Assembly: GCA_016875975.1 (NCBI GenBank)
Contig: VGOF01000070.1
Coordinates: 1-7,322, forward strand
Length of the DNA stretch: 7,322 bases
Reading direction: 5' to 3'
Origin: Chloroflexota bacterium
GTDB taxonomy: Bacteria > Chloroflexota > Dehalococcoidia > GIF9 > UBA5629
This document shows positions 1-5,941 of the stretch, piece by piece; within the stretch, counting starts at the first letter, position 1; every line of letters begins with the position of its first letter. The position numbers and the translations under genes are program-made. The notes below the pieces were generated by a model. That model was given only the letters and a program-made list of their open reading frames with translations. It was not told the origin of the DNA and made no database searches.

Positions 1-1428
1 GTCCTGGTCATTAGTGCCCACCGCAACTATATTATGGGAATCGTGGGCGATGGATGATGCCAATGCGCCGCGTTTGAGGCCGAAGCCTTTGACCAAGCCG
101 CGGCCGATGTTGCCGGTGGCCTTGTGTCTCTCCACCACGATTAGTTTGAGGATGTCCTCGTCTATGTCTGGGGCAATGGCGCCGTCTTTAATTTTGACCC
201 TCTCCACCCTTTTCTTGGTGATTATCTGGCCTGGGACGATTTCAATGACGGGGAATGTTCCTTCTTTTGCAGGAATGCTAAGGGCATCGATATTGAAGGG
301 TTTAACGTGGATGGTGTCAGACATCTCTGTTGCTGATATCCTGGGCGGTTTGAACAGTGGGTTGCCTTCTCTGGCAACCAGACGTCCCTTGTAGAAGACC
401 ATGTTAATTTCCAGTCTGGGTAGGTTTGTGATGGTGATGAGGTTGGCGATGTAGCCTGGGCAAATAGCGCCCCGGTCGTAGAGCCTGAAGTGCTCGGCGG
501 CGTTGATGGTGGCTAGTTGGATTGCCCGTACGGGGTCGAGGCCTTTCTGGATTGCTTTCCTGACTACAGCATCGATGTCCCCATCATTAAGCAAATCGGA
601 GCAACTGCTATCATCTACTACCAGGAGGCATCGCTTATAGGTTTTATCGTTGACCAATGGAAGTAGAGCGTCCAGGTTCTTTGCCGAGGAGCCCTCACGT
701 ATCATCAGGTACATGCCTTTTCTTAGCTTTTCCCTCCCCTCTTCTGTTGCGGTGCATTCGTGGTCGGAGGAAATCCCCGCCGCTATGTAGGAAGTGAGAT
801 GCTTATTGGTTACTCCTGGAGCATGGCCGTCGATGACCTTGCCCTTGGCGGCGTTTATGATGCTCAGGACGTGCTTGTCGCCGTTTATGACTCCGGGGAA
901 ATTCATCATTTCGCCCAGACCTAGGAAATCAGGCAGCTTGAGCGCTTTCTTGATGTCGCTGGCATCCATCTTGGCACCGGCAGTCTCCATGTGGGTGGCT
1001 GGAACGCAGGACGGTGCCATGAAGAACATGTCCAATGGCAGCTTCTGTGCCCAGTTCACCACGAAGTTGATGCCTTCGAAGCCTGCTACATTGGTTATTT
1101 CGTGGAGGTCTGTGACCAGGGCTGAAGTGCCTCTGGGTACCACCGCCAGTGCGTACTGGGCGGGATGCAGCATGGAGCTTTCGATATGAGTATGGCCGTC
1201 TATCAGGCCGGGTGCTACGTAAGCGCCTTTGAGGTCGATTATCTCTTTGGCCTGGTTATAGTTATTGCCGGTGCCGGCGATTCTATCGCCGCAAATGGCT
1301 ATACTGCCTTCTTCGATAATGCCTACGAAGGTATTTATTATTTTGGCGTTTTTCAGCACCAGGTCAGCCGGCGCATCTCCTCGGGCCACGGAGATTAGCT
1401 TGGCTAGACTGATTGGTTTCTTTCTCAT
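1..1428 (-). CDS. ade: Adenine deaminase (amidohydrolase family), C-terminus cut by window edge
   Basis: This gene encodes adenine deaminase, which hydrolyses adenine to hypoxanthine and ammonia in cytoplasmic purine salvage. The frame is open for 476 residues from ATG at 1428 to the window edge. Ade proteins usually have somewhat under 600 residues, so about 100 are missing. Family motifs appear in order: PGLIDGHTHIESSM (residues 73-86, metal-binding His79/His81), DLHEITNV (107-114), APSCVPAT (138-145), GEMMN (172-176), DGHAPG (200-205), SDHEC (222-226 region), an Asp pair (272-273), ATINAAEHF (306-314) and HDSHNIVAVGTND (462-474). The start lies 7 bp after the hpt stop with no clear Shine-Dalgarno sequence, so translation is probably coupled to hpt. 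Two positions look divergent: the Asp pair is followed by SS rather than the Arg-containing DDR I expect, and the later PGY segment reads PGYIANLITITNL. The metal-site His and Asp residues that I can see are intact. The family assignment is secure; substrate preference is inferred from the family. Confidence 0.95.
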   Translation of the reverse strand, partial: MRKKPISLAKLISVARGDAPADLVLKNAKIINTFVGIIEEGSIAICGDRIAGTGNNYNQAKEIIDLKGAYVAPGLIDGHTHIESSMLHPAQYALAVVPRGTSALVTDLHEITNVAGFEGINFVVNWAQKLPLDMFFMAPSCVPATHMETAGAKMDASDIKKALKLPDFLGLGEMMNFPGVINGDKHVLSIINAAKGKVIDGHAPGVTNKHLTSYIAAGISSDHECTATEEGREKLRKGMYLMIREGSSAKNLDALLPLVNDKTYKRCLLVVDDSSCSDLLNDGDIDAVVRKAIQKGLDPVRAIQLATINAAEHFRLYDRGAICPGYIANLITITNLPRLEINMVFYKGRLVAREGNPLFKPPRISATEMSDTIHVKPFNIDALSIPAKEGTFPVIEIVPGQIITKKRVERVKIKDGAIAPDIDEDILKLIVVERHKATGNIGRGLVKGFGLKRGALASSIAHDSHNIVAVGTNDQD

Positions 1429-1435
1429 TTTGTTA

Positions 1436-1954
1436 TTAATCTATGCAGCATATATCGGGCAAATGGCGGTATTGTTCGTTCCAATCTATTCCGTAGCCCA
1501 CGATGAATTTGTTAGGCACGGTGAATCCAAGGTAATCGATGGTTACTGGCATCTCTCTCCTGGAGGGCTTGTCTGCCAGGGCACAGAGCTTCAAGGATGC
1601 TGGTTTTTTCTTGCGTAAATAATCCATGACGACGGATACCGTCAGCCCGGTATCTATTATGTCTTCGACCAGTATGACGTCTTTGCCTTTTATCGGCGTT
1701 TTCAATCCCTGTACCACATGTACTTTGCCAGAGCTCTCCTTGCCTGTGCCATAGCTAGACGCTTTGACGAAGTCCATCTCCACCGGCATGTCCAGTTGCC
1801 GAACCATGTCAGCCATGAAAACAAATGAGCCTTTCAGAATGCCGATGAGCAGCGGCTGTTTCCCCTGGTAGTCTTTTCTTATTTCAGCAGCGAGTCTGGC
1901 AACGGCCTTCTTGATTTGGTTCTTGGTGAGCAGTATCCGCGGCCCCGAAACCAC
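1436..1954 (-). CDS. hpt: Hypoxanthine phosphoribosyltransferase
   Basis: This 172-residue cytoplasmic enzyme transfers the phosphoribosyl group of PRPP to hypoxanthine, giving IMP, and probably also to guanine, giving GMP. Its length is normal for bacterial Hpt. Visible motifs are the pyrophosphate loop LKGS (40-43), the flexible-loop SSYG (67-69 region), the PRPP-binding signature VILVEDIIDTGLT (93-105) with the likely catalytic Asp101, the base-contacting ALADKPSRR segment (125-133) and VGYGIDWNE (152-160). The start is GTG at 1952-1954. The next in-frame stop upstream is TAA at 1970-1972, with no ATG, GTG or TTG between. The N-terminus before the first conserved strand (RILLT) has the expected length from this GTG. 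No ribosome binding site is present, which fits the promoter placed directly upstream. The gene is followed 7 bp later by ade, whose product makes this enzyme's substrate. Confidence 0.96.
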   Translation of the reverse strand: MVSGPRILLTKNQIKKAVARLAAEIRKDYQGKQPLLIGILKGSFVFMADMVRQLDMPVEMDFVKASSYGTGKESSGKVHVVQGLKTPIKGKDVILVEDIIDTGLTVSVVMDYLRKKKPASLKLCALADKPSRREMPVTIDYLGFTVPNKFIVGYGIDWNEQYRHLPDICCID

Positions 1955-1989
1955 CGCAATATTATAGACTTAAGCCTATCGGCTGTCCA
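1955..1989 (-). promoter_or_regulatory. Sigma70-type promoter of hpt-ade, predicted leaderless
   Basis: On the minus strand, TGGACA (1989-1984, five of six bases of the -35 consensus) is followed by a 17-bp spacer and a perfect TATAAT (1966-1961). The six bases attgcg then lead to G1954, which is the first base of the hpt GTG start codon. With the usual discriminator length, transcription would start at or within a base or two of the initiation codon, giving an mRNA with no 5' leader. The elements and spacing are read directly; promoter activity and leaderless translation are inferred. The promoter lies in the 60-bp gap after the permease gene. Confidence 0.8.
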
Positions 1990-2014
1990 CTTTTTGGGGC
2001 GTTAGTGGTGGGTG

Positions 2015-3220
2015 TTACTCGTGCCGCAGGGATTCGATGGGGTCGAGCCTGGCGGCACGGGAGGCTGGGTAAGTTCCTGATATTAGCCCTGTTCCTATCG
2101 ATACGGCGAGCGCGATAATTACGATGGTTGGCGAAATAATGGCACTGATGGTCATGTTGCCCATGGGGATGTTGCGCATTAGCGATGAGCCGGCCAGTCC
2201 CAGGAGCAGGCCTATCAAGCCGCCGGTGAAGCTGAGGGCGGCAGCTTCGATAAGGAATTGCAGCAAGATGTCACGGCGCCTGGCGCCGATGGCCTTACGT
2301 ATGCCTATCTCACGGGTGCGTTCGGTTACTGAGACCAGCATGATGTTCATAATGCCGATGCCGCCGACGAGGAGAGAGATAGCGCCAACGCTGCCCAAGA
2401 AGATGGAAAAACCCGCCAATGTCTGCTGCATGCTGTTCAGCGTCTCGCGCATGTCCCTGATGGTGAAATCGTCCGGGGCCCCGGGTCTGATGTAATGCCT
2501 TGCTCTTATGATGCTGGTCATCTCGGCGATTGCGGAGTCTACTTGGTCCGGAGTGACGGCCTTTACGGCAATCTGGCCGATGCTATTGCCGCCCACCAGT
2601 TTGGATTGCATGGTGGTGAGGGGCATTAGTGCATAGCCATCGCCTCCGAAACCACCGAGTCTCTGAATCGTGCCGATAACCTGGAATTTGATGCCATCAA
2701 CACGCAGGCTCTTGCCTATCGGGGACTCGCTGCCGAACAGGTCCAGGGCGGTCTGGTAGCCCAGTACCACTACGTTTTGCCTGGTTGCGTTATCTTGCTC
2801 GGTGATGAACCGCCCCTTATCGATGGTATAGTTCCTTATCTGCGTTATGACAGGCGTGACGCCGGTTGCCTGCGTGGTTACGTTGTTGTTGCCGTACTGG
2901 ATACCGACGCTCTTGCTTAGCGTGGGAGAGACCACGGCTATGGATGGTGCCATCTTTGGGTCTGCCAAAGCCTGGGCGTCTTCAAGTGTTAGCTCCCGAA
3001 CGCTTTTTACTGTCCTATCTGTCGAGCTTGATATGTAGAGGGCGCTGGCGCCCATGTTCTCGAAAGTCGTTTTCATGTTGACCTGGAATCCCTGGCCAAT
3101 TGCTACCAGCAGGACTACTGCGCTGACGCCGATAACGATGCCGAGCATGGTAAGCGATGAGCGCATTTTATTTGCGAATATCGACTGCCAGGCTGTCCTG
3201 ATGCTCTCCCAGATGTTCAT
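2015..3220 (-). CDS. MacB/YknZ-type ABC transporter permease (FtsX-like, with MacB periplasmic core domain)
   Basis: This 401-residue inner-membrane protein is the membrane subunit of a tripartite, MacB-type ABC transporter. It has the family topology. A short cytoplasmic N-terminus (NIWESIRTAWQSIFANKMRS) precedes TM1 at about 22-44. An extracytoplasmic MacB core domain spans about 45-265 and includes GRFIT and NVVVLGYQTALDLF. Three further TM helices lie at about 268-296, 322-346 and 360-383. The cytoplasmic loop after TM2 carries the conserved SVTERTREIGIRKAIGA (297-313), which couples to the ATPase, and the C-terminus has YPASRAARLDPIESLRHE. The ATG overlaps the ATPase stop in an ATGA arrangement, so the two are probably translated together. 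Canonical MacB fuses ATPase and permease; here they are separate, as in Bacillus YknY/YknZ. The exported substrate (peptide, antibiotic, lipid or other) cannot be told from the sequence. No terminator was seen after its stop. Confidence 0.95.
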   Translation of the reverse strand: MNIWESIRTAWQSIFANKMRSSLTMLGIVIGVSAVVLLVAIGQGFQVNMKTTFENMGASALYISSSTDRTVKSVRELTLEDAQALADPKMAPSIAVVSPTLSKSVGIQYGNNNVTTQATGVTPVITQIRNYTIDKGRFITEQDNATRQNVVVLGYQTALDLFGSESPIGKSLRVDGIKFQVIGTIQRLGGFGGDGYALMPLTTMQSKLVGGNSIGQIAVKAVTPDQVDSAIAEMTSIIRARHYIRPGAPDDFTIRDMRETLNSMQQTLAGFSIFLGSVGAISLLVGGIGIMNIMLVSVTERTREIGIRKAIGARRRDILLQFLIEAAALSFTGGLIGLLLGLAGSSLMRNIPMGNMTISAIISPTIVIIALAVSIGTGLISGTYPASRAARLDPIESLRHE

Positions 3221-3885
3221 CTTCTCTTCTCGTCGATGATTTTCCCATCCCTCAGATAGATAGTCCTGTGCGTAAATGCTGCTATATCTTCCTCGTGGGT
3301 TACGATGACTATGGTAATGTCTTTTTTGTTAAGCTCACACAGCAGGGACATTATGCTGTGACTTGTTGTGGAATCAAGGTTTCCGGTGGGTTCGTCAGCG
3401 AGGATGATAGATGGGTTGTTGACTAGGGCACGGGCAATGGCCACGCGTTGCTGTTCGCCGCCTGACATTTCAGATGGGCGGTGGTGTGCTCTTTTGCTTA
3501 TGCCCACAGCTTTCAGGGCTTCTATGGTGCGTTGTTTTCTGTGGTCTGTGCCTGCGTAAATTAGCGGTAATTGCACGTTAGCTAGTGCTGTGATCTTAGG
3601 TAAAAGATTATAAGACTGGAAGATGAAGCCTATTTTGCTATTCCTTATCCTGGCTAGCTGGTCGTCATTAAGCTTGCTGACATCTTGGTCATCCAGGTGG
3701 TAGCTACCGGATGTTGGACTGTCAAGGCAGCCGAGTATGTTCATCACAGTGGATTTCCCGGAGCCGGAGGCTCCCATAATGGAGACAAACTCGCCCTTGT
3801 GGCAGCGGAGGGATACATTGTCGATGGCAGTAACCTGCACAGAGCCTAAGTCGTATACCTTGCTTATGTTTTCAAGTTCAATCAT
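3217..3885 (-). CDS. MacB/LolD-type ABC transporter ATP-binding protein
   Basis: This 222-residue cytoplasmic ATPase is of the MacB/LolD/YknY type and would drive the adjacent permease. All nucleotide-binding motifs are present: Walker A GASGSGKST (38-46, Lys44), Q-loop Gln90 in FIFQSYNLLP, signature MSGGEQQRVAIARAL (140-154), Walker B IILADEP (160-166, catalytic Glu165), D-loop GNLD (168-171) and switch His197 in VTHE. The signature has MSGGE where LSGGQ is most common, a tolerated variation in this subfamily. The start is ATG at 3885; upstream the frame holds no other start before a stop. No clear Shine-Dalgarno sequence precedes it. Unlike the other joints in the operon, this gene is separated from the upstream adaptor by 347 bp containing repeats. 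I saw no convincing promoter in that gap, although a weak one could exist. Confidence 0.96.
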   Translation of the reverse strand: MIELENISKVYDLGSVQVTAIDNVSLRCHKGEFVSIMGASGSGKSTVMNILGCLDSPTSGSYHLDDQDVSKLNDDQLARIRNSKIGFIFQSYNLLPKITALANVQLPLIYAGTDHRKQRTIEALKAVGISKRAHHRPSEMSGGEQQRVAIARALVNNPSIILADEPTGNLDSTTSHSIMSLLCELNKKDITIVIVTHEEDIAAFTHRTIYLRDGKIIDEKRR

Positions 3886-4010
3886 TTCAGTAGGTCTGCA
3901 AAAGCGCGACGATAGTGTGAGTGGCTGTCCGAGAATTGATTGTTACTGGGAGGAGTCCCGATGTAATTGGGTGGCGTGGTGTTCTAAGCAGGGGGAGATA
4001 CCTGCGCACT

Positions 4011-4040
4011 AAGGAGATTGCTTCGCTTCGCTCGCAATGA
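4011..4040. repeat. REP-like dispersed intergenic repeat
   Basis: Read on the minus strand, the sequence runs tcattgcgag, then cgaagcgaag, then caatctcctt. I recognise this as a REP-like intergenic sequence that recurs in many bacterial genomes and often yields spurious CERSEAIS-type peptides. Short inverted arms attgc (4017-4021) and gcaat (4034-4038) flank the core. Only one copy is in the window, so dispersal in this genome is inferred from general knowledge and not seen here. Confidence 0.65.
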
Positions 4041-4155
4041 CAAGGAGACTCGCAATGACAAGGAGACTCGCGATGACAAGGAGACTCGCGATGACAAGGA
4101 GGCTGGCAATGGCAAGGAGGCTGGCAAAGACAGGGGACTCGCAAAGACGGTGGGG
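4031..4155. repeat. 18-bp tandem repeat array, about seven units
   Basis: Units with consensus ctcgcaatgacaaggaga begin at 4031, 4049, 4067, 4085, 4103, 4121 and about 4138. The first two are identical and the next two share a single change (cgcg for cgca). Later units decay, with ctggcaatgg, ctggcaaaga, and a last joint one base short. The unit contains the tcattgcgag edge of the adjoining REP-like sequence (reverse strand), so the array looks like a local expansion of that edge. Because 18 is a multiple of three, it keeps several frames open on both strands, producing repetitive peptides such as TRRLAM and CHCESP. It has no spacers and is not a CRISPR array. Confidence 0.92.
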
Positions 4156-4232
4156 GCGCAGAGGTGGGGGAGGATTTTGTCGGTGCTCTTTTTGGTTCCA
4201 TTTTGTCGTTATCCTGGTATTGTGTTACTCTG

Positions 4233-5933
4233 CTATCTGATAAGGCGCATGGGGACTGGCGCACCCGGGCGCTGCGGTGCAGTGGAGAGGCTCCTGATAG
4301 CTTCCTGACTTATCACCTGTACTTTTTCGCCCTCTTTAAGGCCGGAGAGCACTTCAGCGAACTCGAAGGTCTGCATGCCGACGGTAATCTGCCTTCTCTC
4401 AATCTGGCCTGTAGCCTCGTTGACTACTGCTACTATGTGTCCTGCTGGTGTGGTGGCAATTACTGATACGGGAACCAGCAGCACGTCTTTGGCGTTGTAT
4501 ATACTGATTTCAGCGGTAGCACTTAAGCCACCTCTCAGCTCGACGTCGGTGGGGTCCAGCTCTATGGTGACGGCGAATTTAATGACCCTGCCAACTTGTG
4601 TACCAAAGGGGGAAATAAATTTCACCGTCCCGGTGAATATCTTGTCGGGCACAGCGTCTATGGTTATTCGTGTCTTTTGCCCCGGTTTGACTTTAGCAAT
4701 ATCTATTTCGTCCACTGTCCCCTGGAACTTGATGGTGCTGGTATCAACGAGTTTGATGGCCGTCCGCGCTGAGTAGTCCTGTGCGGAGAGGACGTAAGAT
4801 TTTTTGAGGTCAACGCTGACTACGTCACCGTCAGAAGGGGCTATGATGACTGTCTTCATGATTTCCTGCTTGTTCTTATATAAACCTACCTCAGCGCTTT
4901 GCAGGTCGATGTTGTATTGTTCCAATGTCTTCCAGTTGATGCTGCCTCCACTTTCGAAGATACGTGTCTGGTTTTCCAGGACATCTCGTCCTACCAGCAG
5001 GCTAAGCTTGGCAGTATATAGCTTCTTGGCAGCTTCTACCGGATTGGCATTGTCCTGAGCGATGTATTTCTCCAATTCCTGCAGTTGGCGTATAGCGGCT
5101 TGCAGGAAGTCAGCGCTGGTGGCTGTATCAGGATACTCGAACATGCTCCTGCCCTTTTTATACACCGTGCTTACAGCCAGTTGTGATACTGTGCGCATAT
5201 CCAGGTGCACTTGTTCAAGTTTGGGTTTGATTTCTGCGTAGGAGCCAGCCTTTAGCAACTGGGAGATATCTAGCAGCCTGGCGCGGTAACTCTGCAGGTA
5301 ATCGATGACCATATCGATATAGTCTGGTGGAGGCGCGGAGCTGCCGGCATTGATATCAGGATAGTAAGTTGAGTTTGACTGGACGCCGGCCAGCACAGCA
5401 GCGTCGGGCTTGTATCTGATTAAATCTTCGCATACCTCGACGTCGAAGTAGGTCATGACCAGCCAGTAGCCGGCGTCTTTGTAGTTCCCCTGCTCAAAAT
5501 AACCAATAGCTGCATCTATGTCTCTTTGTGCCTCTTTCATCAAGCGGGGTACGCTTCGGTCGGCGTAGGTGTAAGGAAGACGGTCGGGGCCACATCCCAG
5601 CGTTATGTTGTTTTTCGCCGTCTGTATATCAAACAGCGCTGTTTTGATTGCGTTTTTCTGCGACGTGTTGTCGAGCATGGCCAGCAGAGCGCCCTGCTTT
5701 ACTTGCTCTCCTTCTTCTACCAGTATTTCGGCAACTTGTCCTGTGGTTCCGAACTTGAGGTCAAACTGGTTAGGCATCGTAAGGTAGCCATCGGTGGATA
5801 TGGTGATGTTCAGGTCTCCTCTCTTTACTTCGAAGGTTTTGCCAGCAGGCGCAGCGTCTTTGCCACAGCCGCTGAGCAGCAGGGAAATCAGGCTTACTGT
5901 TATGGCGACTATGAGGGTAATTCTTTTTGTCAT
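4233..5933 (-). CDS. HlyD/MacA-family adaptor lipoprotein with long helical insertion
   Basis: This 566-residue membrane fusion (adaptor) protein would link the MacB-type transporter to the extracytoplasmic space. A short basic N-terminus and hydrophobic segment end in a lipobox LLSGC with Cys23, so it is probably a lipoprotein. The first half of the lipoyl/barrel-sandwich domain follows (about 38-90, GQVAEILVEEGEQVKQGALL). About 91-358 is predicted to be mainly helical, with a YFEQGNYKDA stretch reminiscent of TPR-like helical pairs and a Pro-rich loop (SSAPPPDY, about 198-205). The second lipoyl half is at about 360-398 (IIAPSDGDVVSV), a beta-barrel at about 400-478 (VDEIDIAKVKPGQK) and a membrane-proximal domain to about 545. 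MacA proteins usually have fewer than 400 residues, so the insertion is large. ATG at 5933 lies 8 bp after the upstream adaptor's stop. An AGGA lies about 14 bases before it, farther than usual, so coupled translation is likely. Confidence 0.92.
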   Translation of the reverse strand: MTKRITLIVAITVSLISLLLSGCGKDAAPAGKTFEVKRGDLNITISTDGYLTMPNQFDLKFGTTGQVAEILVEEGEQVKQGALLAMLDNTSQKNAIKTALFDIQTAKNNITLGCGPDRLPYTYADRSVPRLMKEAQRDIDAAIGYFEQGNYKDAGYWLVMTYFDVEVCEDLIRYKPDAAVLAGVQSNSTYYPDINAGSSAPPPDYIDMVIDYLQSYRARLLDISQLLKAGSYAEIKPKLEQVHLDMRTVSQLAVSTVYKKGRSMFEYPDTATSADFLQAAIRQLQELEKYIAQDNANPVEAAKKLYTAKLSLLVGRDVLENQTRIFESGGSINWKTLEQYNIDLQSAEVGLYKNKQEIMKTVIIAPSDGDVVSVDLKKSYVLSAQDYSARTAIKLVDTSTIKFQGTVDEIDIAKVKPGQKTRITIDAVPDKIFTGTVKFISPFGTQVGRVIKFAVTIELDPTDVELRGGLSATAEISIYNAKDVLLVPVSVIATTPAGHIVAVVNEATGQIERRQITVGMQTFEFAEVLSGLKEGEKVQVISQEAIRSLSTAPQRPGAPVPMRLIR

Positions 5934-5941
5934 TATGCTAT

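Larger units (their letters stand above)
3886..4232. other. 347-bp intergenic region splitting the transporter operon
   Basis: This gap lies between the stop of the lipoprotein adaptor and the ATPase start. It holds, from high to low coordinates, about 75 bp with no recognised signal, the 18-bp tandem array, the REP-like sequence, and about 125 bp leading to the ATPase ATG. An open frame on the minus strand (3887-4264) and others on the plus strand cross it, but they consist of repeat-encoded, low-complexity peptide and overlap the adaptor end. I treat them as non-coding. No stem-loop followed by a T-run was found after the adaptor stop, and no good -35/-10 pair was found before the ATPase. 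Confidence 0.8.

Noticed and set aside
14..1398. Plus-strand open frames opposite ade
   Set aside because: The minus frame encodes an adenine deaminase with full family motifs; the plus frames have no recognisable domains and are antisense shadows.
1955..2014. Purine riboswitch before hpt
   Set aside because: The gap is only 60 bp and the promoter sits directly against the start codon, leaving no leader RNA for an aptamer.
3948..3959. Short inverted repeat ggga/tccc as a terminator
   Set aside because: The stem is only four base pairs with no T-run after it on either strand.
3886..3960. Promoter for the ATPase gene (a TATCGT-like hexamer at about 3908-3913)
   Set aside because: It matches only four of six -10 bases and no acceptable -35 lies 16-18 bp upstream.
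4031..4155. Possible CRISPR array
   Set aside because: The units are directly contiguous with no spacers, only 18 bp long, and no cas genes are present.
3887..4264. Minus-strand open frame of 125 residues in the repeat region, rich in CHCESP-type peptides
   Set aside because: It is kept open by the 18-bp tandem repeat and the REP-like sequence, overlaps the end of the adaptor gene, and its sequence is low-complexity, typical of spurious REP translations.
4018..4308. Plus-strand open frames across the repeat array (TRRLAM and NDKETR peptides)
   Set aside because: Same cause as the minus-strand frame: the 18-bp period is a multiple of three, so frames stay open on both strands without coding.
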